From Caldilinea sp. CFX5 (GTDB lineage Bacteria > Chloroflexota > Anaerolineae > Caldilineales > Caldilineaceae), in assembly GCA_021405325.1 (NCBI GenBank), contig QWII01000141.1:1-53827 (forward strand): DNA of 53,827 bases, written 5' to 3'. A model generated the notes under the pieces. The model saw only the letters and a list, made by a program, of their open reading frames with translations, was not told the DNA's origin and ran no database searches. The position numbers and the translations under genes are program-made. Positions within the stretch are counted from its first letter, which is position 1. Each line of letters begins with the position of its first letter. This document shows positions 18,241 through 27,390 of the stretch, in pieces.

Positions 18241-18356
18241 GGTAGACAGGTAGACAAGTACACAGGTAGACAGGTACACAGGGAAATAGGACGTGTCTAC
18301 CTGTCTACCTGTCTACCTGTTTACCTATCTACCTATCTACCTATCTACCTATCTAC
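18241..18356. repeat. Inverted repeat with GTAGACAG octamer arms (copy A)
   Basis: Left arm of GTAGACAG-type octamers (GGTAGACAGGTAGACAAG...), a central core ACACAGGGAAATAGGACGTG, then a right arm of CTGTCTAC octamers drifting to CTATCTAC. It fills the space between the binding-protein stop (18357) and the OppB ribosome site. A second copy (43824-43925) has nearly the same core in reverse orientation. Confidence 0.9.
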
Positions 18357-20357
18357 CTACTGCGCGAAATAGAACTGCTCCGGATCGGCGGTGCCGGGGA
18401 AGCCGAGATCCCAGCCGGCGACGAGACCGAAGTCCGGGACGTTGCGCAGGTTGTTGCTCACAATCAGCGCGCTGGGGTGGTCGCCGATGGTGCCGATGTA
18501 GAGCGGGCCATCTTCGATGTGAACTTTGTAGGCTTCGAGCAATTTGGCTTCGCGCTCAGCGGGGTCAACGGTGCTTAAGACTTCGGTGTAGCGTTGTTGC
18601 AGCCGTTCCAGCATGGAGCCGGGGCGGGCCGGGATGCCTTCCTTGCCGCCAGTCTGGTAGTAGAGACCAATGCGCGCGCCGCCCATACAGTAGGTGACGC
18701 CTTCCACTGGCGCCCAAACCGTTGCCGCAGAGATCAGACCCCATGCCGCAGCGCTACCCCACGCCCGAATCATCACCTCACCGGCCATGACCCGTTGGGA
18801 GAAGGTGCTCCATTCATCCGGCGCAACCACCGTCTTGAGACCAACCGCTTCCCAGTCCTGTTTGATCAGCTCCATAGCGTCAACCGATTGGCGATCATCC
18901 TGGGAAACCGAGACGATCAGTTCCAACGGCGTGCCATCGGCCCGTTCGCGCAGACCATCGCCATCGACATCCTTGAGACCGACCTCATCCAAGAGCGCGT
19001 TGGCCTGGTCGGGATCAAAGGCGGCGGCCAGGTTGACCCACTGGTCATAGACTTCTTTGCCGGCGTCGCTGCGGAATTCGGGGCTTTCCGGGCTAAGGGC
19101 GGCCTGACGGGGCTGACCCAAGCCCAGCGAGACCACTTCGCTAATGCGCTCGCGGTTAATGGCGACAGAGAGCGCCGTGCGGAACTGCTGGTTGTACATC
19201 AGATCGACAATGCCTTCATCCGGGTAGTCGTAGTAGAGGATCAGCCAAGGCCAGGCGTAGTCGCCGCGCTTCCAGAGCTTGACGGTGTAGTTGCCCTTGG
19301 CTTCATTCTCCTTGAGCACCGGCACGTCCTTGAGCGGAATGTCGCGCACCTGGAAGTCCAACTCGCCGGCAATGCCTTTGAGCGTGATCAGCTCGGCGGC
19401 GTTGCCACCGGCGGGGACGATCTTGGCTTCAATGCGATCGATATAGGGCAGTTGGTTGCCGTCCGCGTCGGTCTTCCAGAAGTAGGGGTTGCGCTCCATG
19501 GTAATGTGGTCGCCGGAGACATATTCAACCGTGCGCCAGGCAAAGAGAACCGGCATATCCGGGAATTGGAGCGGGTTGTTATAGCGCGCCAACAACTCTT
19601 TGGCATCGGCATTGGCGCTGTTGTGCTTGGGATGGAATTGCTTCAAGTAGTGCGACGGCACCAGATGTTGCGAAGAGTTATAGAAGCCGCGCGCCGCCAG
19701 GTCGACAAAGAGCGGATGGGAGGCGGCAAAGGTGAATTTCAGTGTGAAGTCATCGATCATGTCTACCTTCATCGGTTCGCCGTTGACACGCGTACCGGCG
19801 GGTGTCGAGAGACCGATGCTCTCATCCAACACCATCTCATTCCACCAAAAGAGATAGTCATTGGCGGTAAAGGGTTCACCATCCGACCACTTGATGCCCT
19901 GGCGCAATTTGGCGGTTAACTCGGTAGCGTCGGCGTTCCATTCCCAGCTTTCCAAAATATTGGGGCGGGTGCCGGAGACATCACGTTCCCACTTGACCAA
20001 CCCTTCATTGCCGACCGTCATGCGCAGCCAGCCCAAGTTGTCATCGCCGGCGATCATGCGCAAGGTGCCGCCATATTGACCGGCGCTCTCCACCGGTTCC
20101 AAAACCAGCGGATTGACCGGCAACCGTTCTTCCACCGGCGGCAGCGACCCGGCCGTCACCATTTCGGCCAACATAGGCGCTTCTTTGGAGGCGGACGGCG
20201 CCGCTTCCTGGGTTGTACTCTGGGCTGACTCTTGCGCCGGTTGCGCCGCCGCCGGTTCAGCCGGTTGCGCAGCGGGCGCGCCACAACCCGCCAGCAACGC
20301 AATGATCACGATCATGGCAAGCCATTGCCAGGCGCCACGGTTCCTTGTTCGGGACAT
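18357..20357 (-). CDS. Peptide-type ABC transporter substrate-binding lipoprotein (family 5)
   Basis: A 666-residue SBP_bac_5 binding protein, the ligand receptor of the importer, anchored outside the membrane. Lipobox LLAGC (Cys at residue 25) after a hydrophobic segment, then an Ala/Gln/Pro-rich linker (26-55). The mature domain has the family's KLRQGIKWSDGEPFTANDYLFWW segment near residue 150 and the C-terminal half with SVAINRERI and VDGDGLRERADGTPLELIVSV. Ligand cannot be read from sequence: this family binds peptides but also sugars and amides. AAGGAGAG precedes the ATG, and a near-consensus promoter lies 100 bases upstream. Its TAG stop merges with the octamer repeat. Confidence 0.93.
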   Translation of the reverse strand: MSRTRNRGAWQWLAMIVIIALLAGCGAPAAQPAEPAAAQPAQESAQSTTQEAAPSASKEAPMLAEMVTAGSLPPVEERLPVNPLVLEPVESAGQYGGTLRMIAGDDNLGWLRMTVGNEGLVKWERDVSGTRPNILESWEWNADATELTAKLRQGIKWSDGEPFTANDYLFWWNEMVLDESIGLSTPAGTRVNGEPMKVDMIDDFTLKFTFAASHPLFVDLAARGFYNSSQHLVPSHYLKQFHPKHNSANADAKELLARYNNPLQFPDMPVLFAWRTVEYVSGDHITMERNPYFWKTDADGNQLPYIDRIEAKIVPAGGNAAELITLKGIAGELDFQVRDIPLKDVPVLKENEAKGNYTVKLWKRGDYAWPWLILYYDYPDEGIVDLMYNQQFRTALSVAINRERISEVVSLGLGQPRQAALSPESPEFRSDAGKEVYDQWVNLAAAFDPDQANALLDEVGLKDVDGDGLRERADGTPLELIVSVSQDDRQSVDAMELIKQDWEAVGLKTVVAPDEWSTFSQRVMAGEVMIRAWGSAAAWGLISAATVWAPVEGVTYCMGGARIGLYYQTGGKEGIPARPGSMLERLQQRYTEVLSTVDPAEREAKLLEAYKVHIEDGPLYIGTIGDHPSALIVSNNLRNVPDFGLVAGWDLGFPGTADPEQFYFAQ

Positions 20358-20458
20358 AGTTCTCTCCTTGTCTGATGGAATGATGGGGTGATGTTACACG
20401 GCATGGGCAGCGTGGGAAAGGCGCACGCCGTAAAAGAAAAGCGCTGTGATTGGCTGTC

Positions 20459-20487
20459 ATTATAGCCGGCCGTACACAACCTGTCAA
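20459..20487 (-). promoter_or_regulatory. Consensus sigma-70 promoter of the peptide ABC operon
   Basis: Minus strand TTGACA (20482-20487), exactly 17 bases, TATAAT (20459-20464): a perfect consensus. It drives the binding-protein gene and probably the whole five-gene operon. Confidence 0.9.
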
Positions 20488-20616
20488 ACAACTTTTTCAG
20501 ATTCGTCCTGGCTGATGAAGGTTAGCGAATGGTTTCGGTAATCCTTGGAACTTGTCACGCCGGCGGCGATGACCTACAGTTACCGCTTTATTTTCGTAAC
20601 GTTCATTAGTGAACCC

Positions 20617-21483
20617 TTACCCCCGCTTGTGGGGCATCATCCCCGGCAACAGCGGCGGGACCGGTTGGAGGATCTTGCGGCGGGCCGGCGTCAAGCGATC
20701 CAACAGCGCCTGCGAATATTGATAGCCAAAGCGAGTGGCGGCCCAACTAACGCCATAGCGGAAGATGGTCACGCGGCGTTCACCTTCAGTGTTAGTGCGG
20801 CTGCTGCCGCCGTGCATGATGCCATCGACAAAGAGCAGGGCGTCGCCCTTGTCCATGTAAACCGGGATCGCGCCTTCTAGTTCATCCATGCGGTCGCCGC
20901 GCCCATAGTCGCCGCGACCGGGGTGGTCAAAGTTGGATTTGTGGCTGCCCGGCACGACCATCGTTGGGCCGTCGCCTTCGTGAACATCGGTCAACGCCAC
21001 GATGACGTTGCACTGTCCACAGCGGAAGAGACCATGTTCATAAAGGTAGCGCCCGCGCAGCGCGCCTTGATAGCCGCCCGAATGAACCGGATGATGGCCC
21101 CCAGAGCGGCGGATCGAGGCGATGCACTCATCCATAAACAGCCCTTCGACATAGCCCTTTTCTTCGCCGCAATAGTGGCGCAAATAGTTGATCCAGCTTG
21201 GGTGGTCGATCAGGCGTTCAAAGGGTTCGCCGGCTTCGACTACGTTGTGCAGTTCAAAGCCGGTGTCGCCGGTGTAGTCGCGGCGTTGGGCATTGCCCCA
21301 CCACTCGCCATAGGCCAACGGCGGGAAGTTGTCAAAAGCTTCGTTCAAGGCCGCGAGCAAGTCCGGTTCAACCGCATTCTTCAAAACCAGGTAGCCGCGC
21401 AAGTCAAAGAGAAAATCATCAAGCGGAGTGGGGGTTCGTGGTTCCACCGGTTTATTATTCGGTCGCTTTTTCGACTTTGACAT
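20617..21483 (-). CDS. Phytanoyl-CoA dioxygenase family protein with HxG in place of HxD
   Basis: A 288-residue protein of the Fe(II)/2-oxoglutarate PhyH family. The double-stranded beta-helix core runs from about residue 110, with a conserved LTDVHEGDGPTMVVPGSHKSN. The expected iron triad is HxD...H: here the first part reads His134-Ser-Gly136 (HPVHSGGYQG), the distal His is His224 (IMHGGSS) and an Arg follows at 236-237 for 2-oxoglutarate. Loss of the aspartate is known from Fe/2OG halogenases, but also from inactive or differently acting relatives. The start overlaps the end of the upstream PhyH gene by 29 bases, so the two are translated from one mRNA; GAGG lies nine bases before the ATG. 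Confidence 0.85.
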   Translation of the reverse strand: MSKSKKRPNNKPVEPRTPTPLDDFLFDLRGYLVLKNAVEPDLLAALNEAFDNFPPLAYGEWWGNAQRRDYTGDTGFELHNVVEAGEPFERLIDHPSWINYLRHYCGEEKGYVEGLFMDECIASIRRSGGHHPVHSGGYQGALRGRYLYEHGLFRCGQCNVIVALTDVHEGDGPTMVVPGSHKSNFDHPGRGDYGRGDRMDELEGAIPVYMDKGDALLFVDGIMHGGSSRTNTEGERRVTIFRYGVSWAATRFGYQYSQALLDRLTPARRKILQPVPPLLPGMMPHKRG

Positions 21484-22291
21484 AGCCTGTTACCTCGATC
21501 ATTGGTTGTCCATTGCGATCCACCCAGATGCCGCACTCGCTGCCACTGGCGCTTTGTTCGAGATCAATCGGGCTGCCATCCATGCGCAGCACGGGGAAGT
21601 ACCACTTAGCGACCTGATGGGCGTCGCCTTCGATGTAGTGGGCGATCAAACTGCGGCGGAAGCGCTCGTCGCTACTGTTGGGCAGAGAGCCGTGGACAAT
21701 CTGCCCGTTGAAAAAGAGCACATCGCCCGGCTCCATGATGACCGAAACGACCGGGTGATCGTCCGGCACGGGCACAGTGACATCGGTAAAGCTTTGCGTT
21801 GTATCCGCTTTGACGGTACAAAGAATCGGCCACTCTTGGCTGCCGGGGACGACTTGCAGACAGCCATTCTCTTCATCGCAACGATCCACCGCCATCCAGG
21901 CCGCAATACAGGTGCCGGGTTGCACACGGAGATAGTAGTTGTCTTGATGGAGCGCTTGGCCACGCGCCTGGGGCGGTTTGAAGTAGAACATAGTCTGCAC
22001 GGCATACGGTTCTTTGCCCAACAACCCGGTGAGACATTCGTTGATGCGCGCGTCCAACAACCAGTTGAGCGAAACATCGTCGTGGCGATGCATCATCATC
22101 AGACGCGGCCATTGCAGCAGGGGATCATTGGCGGCGGGGTTGTTGATGCGCTGATCCATACGGGCGTTTTCGGTTAGCCGCATGGTGGTGTAATGCTCCT
22201 GATAAAAGGCAGCTTCTTCCGGACTGAATAAGCCTTTGACGACGACATAGCCGTCGCGCGCAAAGGCGGCTTTATGTTCGGTAGTAAACAA
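21455..22291 (-). CDS. Phytanoyl-CoA dioxygenase family protein
   Basis: A 278-residue Fe(II)/2-oxoglutarate oxygenase that probably hydroxylates a small molecule. All key residues are present: His115-x-Asp117 (LHQDNYY), His200 (IVHGS) and Arg212 (FRRS). The middle has CIAAWMAVDRCDEENGCLQVVPGSQ, typical of the family. It starts at TTG 22291, with AGGAG six bases upstream. First gene of a two-gene operon and divergent from an AraC regulator with which it shares a -35 region, so the regulator very likely controls it. The D-type hairpin lies in its leader. Confidence 0.88.
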   Translation of the reverse strand: MFTTEHKAAFARDGYVVVKGLFSPEEAAFYQEHYTTMRLTENARMDQRINNPAANDPLLQWPRLMMMHRHDDVSLNWLLDARINECLTGLLGKEPYAVQTMFYFKPPQARGQALHQDNYYLRVQPGTCIAAWMAVDRCDEENGCLQVVPGSQEWPILCTVKADTTQSFTDVTVPVPDDHPVVSVIMEPGDVLFFNGQIVHGSLPNSSDERFRRSLIAHYIEGDAHQVAKWYFPVLRMDGSPIDLEQSASGSECGIWVDRNGQPMIEVTGYVKVEKATE

Positions 22292-22317
22292 GGTTCGCTC
22301 CTATCGTGACCAATCAG

Positions 22318-22425
22318 CTTCACAGAGTACGCAAAGCTTTCACAGAGCTACACAGAGAGATTTTTAGTTTTTCTCGGCGAATCTCTGCGTGCTCTCTGTG
22401 TATCTCTGTGATTTGAATTGTGAAG
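22318..22425. repeat. Inverted repeat with CACAGAG arms
   Basis: Left CTTCACAGAGTACGC...CACAGAGCTACACAGAG, right CTCTGTGTATCTCTGTG...TTGTGAAG, around AT-rich ATTTTTAGTTTTTCTC. It would lie in the 5' leader of the PhyH operon. A relative sits at 47612-47720. Confidence 0.85.
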
Positions 22426-22444
22426 AATAAACGCTAGTTGTCAA
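22417..22444 (-). promoter_or_regulatory. Putative promoter of the PhyH operon
   Basis: Minus strand TTGACA (22439-22444), 16-base spacer, CACAAT (22417-22422, four of six). The -35 overlaps that of the divergent AraC gene. Confidence 0.45.
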
Positions 22445-22466
22445 GTGCGCTTGGTAAACGTATACT
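22438..22466 (+). promoter_or_regulatory. Putative promoter of the AraC gene
   Basis: TTGTCA (22438-22443), 17-base spacer, TATACT (22461-22466). The start codon at 22531 then has a leader of about 60 bases, which argues against an upstream start at 22438. Confidence 0.65.
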
Positions 22467-22530
22467 ACGAGTCTGGCACTATCATACGCACAATCGTAAC
22501 CCTTGTCTATACACGGCCCTGCTATCCTTT

Positions 22531-23406
22531 ATGCACAATCATGCTATTTTCGATCCGGCGCTTCACGAAACCAATCGCCAACCGATTACCCCAGCGCCGC
22601 CTGTGGGCATCTGGGTGGCCAACCATTTTTGCGCTTCCTACGGCTATCATGTACGGCGACCAGCGGGGACACGCGATTGGTTGTTAACCTTTACCCTGGA
22701 CGGCGTCGGTTGCTATCGGCTAGGCGACCAGCCATACCTCTGTCGCGCCGGCGATGTGATGCTCCTGGAGCCGGGCGCCATGCACGATTATGCTACCTTG
22801 GACCAGGCCCAGCCCTGGAATTTTTACTGGGTGCATTTTTTGCCTCGTCCGCACTGGGTAGAGTGGTTGCAACTGCCGGTGCGCACGGCGGGGTTACGCG
22901 GCATCACCATTGATGATGCCGTCATGCAGCAGCGCATTGAACAAGCCTTTGTCCGTCTGCTGCACGATCTGCACAGTTCGACCCGCTTTCAACTCGATCT
23001 GGCCGCCACCGCCCTGGAAGAGATCCTGATCTGCATTGCTCAACACCGCGAGCGTACTAGCCCACAAACGCTCGACCTGCGCATTGCTGCTGTCTTACAG
23101 CGCCTCAACGCCAACTATCGCGAGCCGGTGACGATTGCCGCGCTGGCGCAGCAAGTCTCGCTGTCCCCCTCGCGGCTCTCGCATCTCTTCAAAGCCCAGG
23201 TGGGCCGGTCGATCATCGAGACGATGGTGTCGATTCGGCTGCACCAAACCGAACGCCTGCTCAAGTATACTTCTTTGCACATCGGTGAGATTGCCCATGA
23301 GGTGGGCTTTCAGTCGGCCTCTTACTTTTCCCGGCAATTCAAGGCGCACTACGGTCTTAGCCCAGAGGCGTATCGGCAGCAACAGCAGAAAGATACCATT
23401 GAGTGA
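22531..23406 (+). CDS. AraC family transcriptional regulator
   Basis: A 291-residue regulator. The N-terminal cupin sensor (about residues 15-120) includes DWLLTFTLDGVGCYRLGDQPYLCRAGDVMLLEPGAMHDYATL, which fits a sugar-binding AraC pocket. The C-terminal domain (about 185-285) has the two helix-turn-helix motifs: VTIAALAQQVSLSPSRLSHLFKAQVG and IGEIAHEVGFQSASYFSRQFKAHYGLSPEAYR. It is divergent from the two PhyH genes and its -35 overlaps theirs, so these and perhaps the downstream transport and oxygenase genes are the likely targets. The start at 22531 fits the promoter, though no strong ribosome site is visible. Confidence 0.88.
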   Translation: MHNHAIFDPALHETNRQPITPAPPVGIWVANHFCASYGYHVRRPAGTRDWLLTFTLDGVGCYRLGDQPYLCRAGDVMLLEPGAMHDYATLDQAQPWNFYWVHFLPRPHWVEWLQLPVRTAGLRGITIDDAVMQQRIEQAFVRLLHDLHSSTRFQLDLAATALEEILICIAQHRERTSPQTLDLRIAAVLQRLNANYREPVTIAALAQQVSLSPSRLSHLFKAQVGRSIIETMVSIRLHQTERLLKYTSLHIGEIAHEVGFQSASYFSRQFKAHYGLSPEAYRQQQQKDTIE

Positions 23407-23584
23407 GGGTTAGCTCGCTTTGATTGCGGTGATATTGAGGAAAGTGCGCAGCCTACGAGAATGTACCTGATAAATCAAAAGTTTTGGAAATAGGCTGTTG
23501 TCACAAATTTTTCTTCTTGCACTACCCCGTTGGGTTGTGTTGACCACCGAAATCGTACACATACAACCATGTGTGTATTAATGC

Positions 23585-24331
23585 TTATCGATTCGCCCTC
23601 TCCTGCCAGGCCACCCCCGCAAACAACGGCGCATAAAGATCATCTTCCAGATCAATATGCAACATTGCTAACTCAGCAGCAGTGGGCGCTCGTTCTTGAA
23701 ACTGAACAAAGGGCAGCTCGCTGATCAGCGCCAGCGGCGTCCCTTCGTCACCCTCACCCATGACCAGCACGGCAGCGGCGGCCAAGGCATGGCTAACATT
23801 GGCTTTGGTCATGCGCAGCTTGCGACCAAAGAGATCGGTGCGCCCCACATAGTCATTGAGGGCGAGAAAACCGCTGTGGGCAATGGCGACGCCAGTCACA
23901 CCCCAGCGCAGCGGCACCGGCGTGCTGTCGGTGATGATCACCCCAACTTGACGCAACCCAAAGTGTTGACAGAGCCAGGCACGTACTTCGTCCGCCACCC
24001 GTTGCGGTTCCTGCGGCCAGAGGACATAGTTGCCATTGGCGTTCGACTCATCAATACCGGCATTGGGGGTCAGCAAGTTGTCTTTGAGGGTAAGCGTCAC
24101 CTGGTAGCGGCTGGCGCTAGGGGGGAGAAAATAGTCCGCCTCCGCTTCGACCAACTGCTGACGGTCGGCGTCCGCCATCGCCACCACCCGCCCCTGACAG
24201 ATCGACACGATTTTGGAGGTGATCGCTAAAACGCTTTGCTCTTCTATTTGGGGGAGGTAGGTCGCCAGAATTGCCAACAGATCGTGGTCGGCGGTGGTGA
24301 TGGGGTGGGTTTGGATGGGTTGCACACGCAT
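23585..24331 (-). CDS. Coenzyme F420-0:L-glutamate ligase family protein
   Basis: A 248-residue protein that matches the length and motifs of the CofE family, which adds gamma-linked glutamate to F420-0 using GTP. Visible family features: VLAITSKIVSICQGRVV (residues 36-52), the TPNAGIDESNANGNYVLWP segment (about 89-107), ITDSTPVPLRWGVTGVAIAHSG and RMTKANVSHALAAAAVLVMGEGDEGTP. Cytoplasmic. No other F420 genes are in the window, so whether it acts in F420 synthesis or on another gamma-glutamyl acceptor is open. GAAGAG lies seven bases upstream. Divergent from the third PhyH gene. Confidence 0.82.
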   Translation of the reverse strand: MRVQPIQTHPITTADHDLLAILATYLPQIEEQSVLAITSKIVSICQGRVVAMADADRQQLVEAEADYFLPPSASRYQVTLTLKDNLLTPNAGIDESNANGNYVLWPQEPQRVADEVRAWLCQHFGLRQVGVIITDSTPVPLRWGVTGVAIAHSGFLALNDYVGRTDLFGRKLRMTKANVSHALAAAAVLVMGEGDEGTPLALISELPFVQFQERAPTAAELAMLHIDLEDDLYAPLFAGVAWQERANR

Positions 24332-24375
24332 GAAACAGCTCTTCTTTCCCTGAATCCTTGGGTCGCTTCGGTTGA

Positions 24376-24404
24376 TTGACAGCGCTGGCGGCTCATGCTA
24401 TAGT
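24376..24404 (+). promoter_or_regulatory. Sigma-70 type promoter of the third PhyH gene
   Basis: TTGACA (24376-24381), 17-base spacer, TATAGT (24399-24404), about 60 bases ahead of the start codon at 24464. Confidence 0.85.
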
Positions 24405-24463
24405 GTCCGCCAAATCGCTTTGCTCTGTCTATCATATCAAGGAACGTGAAGGAGCGTAAATCA

Positions 24464-25309
24464 ATGTCTGCCTCAAGTGCGACCCAGGATGTAGCAGCGC
24501 CAGCGGCCAAGGTTGCCCCCAGCGCCGCGGAACGGTTTTTCTTTGATAACAATGGTTATCTTGTCTTGAAAAAGTTTCTGAGCGACGATCATGTGCAGCG
24601 GCTGCAGGAAGCGTTGGACCGCGTGATCGAACGACGACGCGCGTTGCAACAACAAAAGATCCCTCACACCGGCATGACCCAGTTGAAGGGCGAGCGCAGC
24701 ACCCGCATCTTTTACATTCTGGATGACGACCCGCTCTTTCTAGAGATGCTCGACTGGCCGGCGATGGCGCCCTACATCAAAGGGTTGCTCAATCCCAAAG
24801 CCCACCATCACGCCTCCGACGCCATTGTCGAAGTGGGGAGTGAACTCTTTAGCCGCAGCATGGGCTGGCATCTCGACGGTCACGACAACGGCTATCGCAA
24901 CCTGGGGCGACCGATTCCGCTGCTCCAACTCAAGATCGGCTACTATCTGACCGACATGACCGAGCCGGGCCAGGGCAACCTGACCCTGGTCCCCGGCAGC
25001 CACAAAGCGCTCCATGACCCCGACCCGGCGGATCTCAAGCGCACGGATCTCTTTTCTGGCGCGATCCAGGTCTGTGCGCCGGCGGGGACGGCCATCCTCT
25101 TTCACAACGCGCTCTGGCACTCCAGCGGCCCTTTTACGAAACAGGACGGTCAACGCACCATCCTCTACTATGCCTATGAACACCCGTGGATGATCGCATC
25201 ACAGGAGCATTGGGGTTACTCCAAAGAATTTTATAACGCCCTCTCACCGGCGCGGCGCGCCTATTTTCATGGCTTTGTCTTTGACCCGCCGGAACAGCGT
25301 TGGGGGTAG
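24464..25309 (+). CDS. Phytanoyl-CoA dioxygenase family protein
   Basis: A 281-residue Fe(II)/2-oxoglutarate oxygenase, with the complete iron and co-substrate set: His136-x-Asp138 (WHLDGHD), His219 (LWHSS) and Arg231 (GQRTIL). The segment GYYLTDMTEPGQGNLTLVPGSHK is typical of the family. The substrate is unknown. AAGGAG lies nine bases before the ATG and the promoter at 24376 drives it alone or with the DMT gene downstream. It shares only family-level similarity with the other two PhyH proteins, so this is not a recent triplication. Confidence 0.88.
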   Translation: MSASSATQDVAAPAAKVAPSAAERFFFDNNGYLVLKKFLSDDHVQRLQEALDRVIERRRALQQQKIPHTGMTQLKGERSTRIFYILDDDPLFLEMLDWPAMAPYIKGLLNPKAHHHASDAIVEVGSELFSRSMGWHLDGHDNGYRNLGRPIPLLQLKIGYYLTDMTEPGQGNLTLVPGSHKALHDPDPADLKRTDLFSGAIQVCAPAGTAILFHNALWHSSGPFTKQDGQRTILYYAYEHPWMIASQEHWGYSKEFYNALSPARRAYFHGFVFDPPEQRWG

Positions 25310-25388
25310 ACTAAGTAAGTTTTTCAACTTACGCTATTGAAAGCCCGTGGGTAAGCTTCAGTCAATCAGCAAGAGAGTAATCTATTTC

Positions 25389-26219
25389 GTGAACTCAACC
25401 ATTTTTTGGGGGCTTGGGTCAGCCGTGACCTGGGGCATCGGTGATTTTTGTGGCGGCCTGGCGACGCGACGTACATCGGTCTGGACGGTGGTACTCTATT
25501 CGCAAGCGGTGGGGATGCTCCTATTGCTCTTGCTGGCCTTCGCCTTTGGCGAGAGCTTGCCCCGTGCCAGCGACTTGCTCTGGGGCGCGGTGGCCGGTCT
25601 CGCCGGGATAATCGGTTTACTGGCCTTGTATCAGGCGATGGCGCTGGGGCAGATGGCATTGGTTGCCCCGCTCACCGCAATCATTGCACTCTCGATCCCG
25701 GTGATCATCGGCATCGTGACTGAGGGCTGGCCGGCAGCCGCCACGGTGGGGGGCTTTGTGCTGGCCGGGGTGAGCGTGATGCTGATTTCGTATGCGCCCC
25801 AACGCAATGTCTCCACACGGGGGTTGTGGGTTGCCCTGGTGGCCGGTTGTGGCTTTGGCGGCTTTTTTGTTTTGATTGCGCAGACCCAAGATGCGGCGAT
25901 CTTCTGGCCGCTGGTCACCGCGCGCGCCACCTCGGTCGTCACGTTGAGTGCATTCATGATAGGGCAAAGGCGCTCGGTCCTCTCCGCTACCCGCCAGGCC
26001 ATCTTGCCGATCACCCTGGCCGGAGTTTTTGATGCCGGCGGCAATGCCTGTTTTGTTCTAGCTGAGCAGGCGGGTCGGCTCGATATTGCCAGCACCCTGT
26101 CGTCACTCTATCCGGTGAGTACGGTGGTGTTGGCGTTGGTTCTCCTGCGGGAACGCATTTCACCGGTACAAGGGGTGGGCGTGCTGATCGCGCTAGTGGC
26201 CATCCCCTTGATTGCCTAG
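25389..26219 (+). CDS. DMT/EamA family transporter
   Basis: A 276-residue inner-membrane protein with about ten hydrophobic helices in two EamA repeats (about residues 1-138 and 145-276). The N terminus FWGLGSAVTWGIGDFCGGLATRR and the QAMALGQMALVAPLTAIIAL helix are typical of drug/metabolite exporters. The second half ends with LVLLRERISPVQGVGVLIALVAI. Substrate unknown. GTG at 25389 is used because the first helix then starts cleanly; a GTG at 25347 is possible. It follows the PhyH gene by 79 bases on the same strand and could be co-transcribed. Confidence 0.85.
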   Translation: MNSTIFWGLGSAVTWGIGDFCGGLATRRTSVWTVVLYSQAVGMLLLLLLAFAFGESLPRASDLLWGAVAGLAGIIGLLALYQAMALGQMALVAPLTAIIALSIPVIIGIVTEGWPAAATVGGFVLAGVSVMLISYAPQRNVSTRGLWVALVAGCGFGGFFVLIAQTQDAAIFWPLVTARATSVVTLSAFMIGQRRSVLSATRQAILPITLAGVFDAGGNACFVLAEQAGRLDIASTLSSLYPVSTVVLALVLLRERISPVQGVGVLIALVAIPLIA

Positions 26220-26304
26220 TAATTCGCTTACCGCTAACGAAGTACAATCGGAGCATCGCCGCAGAACCCTAGCCAACGGACCGGCTCAGTCCGACAAGGC
26301 GCCG

Positions 26305-27177
26305 TCAAAATGATTCGCAGGCGGCCAGCTCGCCGCGCTGGAGACCAGCCTTCAGCGCGGCCTGCCGCTGTGCCGATGAGCCATGGGTCCACGATTCGGG
26401 GGCGACATAGCCCTGGGTCTCGCGCTGAATTTGATCATCACCGACAGCCGCCGCGGCGTCTAGGGCCTGGGCGATTTGCTCATCCGTTACCTGGGCCAGG
26501 TAGCCCGTTTCGGTGGCGTGGTAGGCCCAGACGCCGGCGAGACAGTCCGCCTGGAGTTCAACCTGCACGGCCATGCTCTGCGGTCCCGTAGCACGCGAGC
26601 CGGCGGCTTGGTCCAATATACCGGAGAGGTACTGAATGTGATGGCCATACTCGTGGGCAAGAACGTACGCTTCAGCGAACGGACCGCCTTGCGCGCCAAA
26701 GCGCGTTTGCAGTTCGTCAAAGAACGCGAGGTCCAGGTAAACCTTCTGATCGAGCGGACAATAGAACGGCCCCAGCGCCGCGGACGCATAGCCACAGGCC
26801 GCCTCGGTTGCCTGTGTGAAGAGCACGGTCTTGGCCTGGGTATACTCTCCCCCTTGGCGGGCAAATTCGTCAGCCCAGAACGCCTGAATGCTGTTGACGA
26901 AGCCCACAATGCGGCAATCCTCACGTGTATTGGCATCGGCTCCCGTTGCGCACGCCTCTGCCACGGTGGTGAAATCGCCGTCACTTTGCGTGGTTGCTGC
27001 GGGCGCTTGCTGAACAATGTCGATGACGTCACCGGGATTCCCGCCCAGCAGATAGAGCACTAACATAAGCACTAAGCCAAGGCCGCCGCCACCGACGGCT
27101 ACCGCCCGTCCCACGCCTCGCCCGCGGCGGTCCTCAACCTGGGAGGGATCGAGACGAGATCTTCTGTTGAACGACAT
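26305..27177 (-). CDS. Neutral zinc metallopeptidase (YpfJ family)
   Basis: A 290-residue protein of the YpfJ/putative zinc metallopeptidase family. A short Arg-rich N terminus precedes one hydrophobic helix (residues 22-45, [22 protein letters not shown]), so the catalytic domain is probably outside the membrane. The HExxH motif is HEYGHH (about residue 181), followed by the conserved [36 protein letters not shown], with a Glu as likely third ligand. Cysteines are paired as expected for an external domain. Physiological substrate unknown. GGAGAGGAAA precedes the ATG. Confidence 0.9.
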   Translation of the reverse strand: MSFNRRSRLDPSQVEDRRGRGVGRAVAVGGGGLGLVLMLVLYLLGGNPGDVIDIVQQAPAATTQSDGDFTTVAEACATGADANTREDCRIVGFVNSIQAFWADEFARQGGEYTQAKTVLFTQATEAACGYASAALGPFYCPLDQKVYLDLAFFDELQTRFGAQGGPFAEAYVLAHEYGHHIQYLSGILDQAAGSRATGPQSMAVQVELQADCLAGVWAYHATETGYLAQVTDEQIAQALDAAAAVGDDQIQRETQGYVAPESWTHGSSAQRQAALKAGLQRGELAACESF

Positions 27178-27390
27178 TGGTTTCCTCTCCTATCCGCTGA
27201 AGATGTTCTTGCGCGTTCTAGTTAAATATCCAGGCTTTCTAGCCGGTTATCAGCTATGATTGATGACCTATCCTACATGTTTGCTGCCATCACCTCCAGT
27301 AGAAAGATAGACCAGGAAGGTACAGAAAAGTATACAAAAACCGACACTGCTACCGGCGTCCAGAGCTACCCGATCCTGGTGGCGACGGGC

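Noticed and set aside
18217..18279. N-terminal extension YLSTCVLVYLST of the OppB-like permease
   Set aside because: It is translated octamer repeat; a GTG with AAGGGAG starts the real protein.
18301..18356. Array of CTATCTAC/CTGTCTAC units as a CRISPR
   Set aside because: Units of 8 bp without spacers; one arm of a palindrome.
18594..19919. Long open frame on the plus strand opposite the binding-protein gene
   Set aside because: It mirrors the GC-skewed codons of the real gene, has no domain, no ribosome site, and the opposite frame is a clear binding protein.
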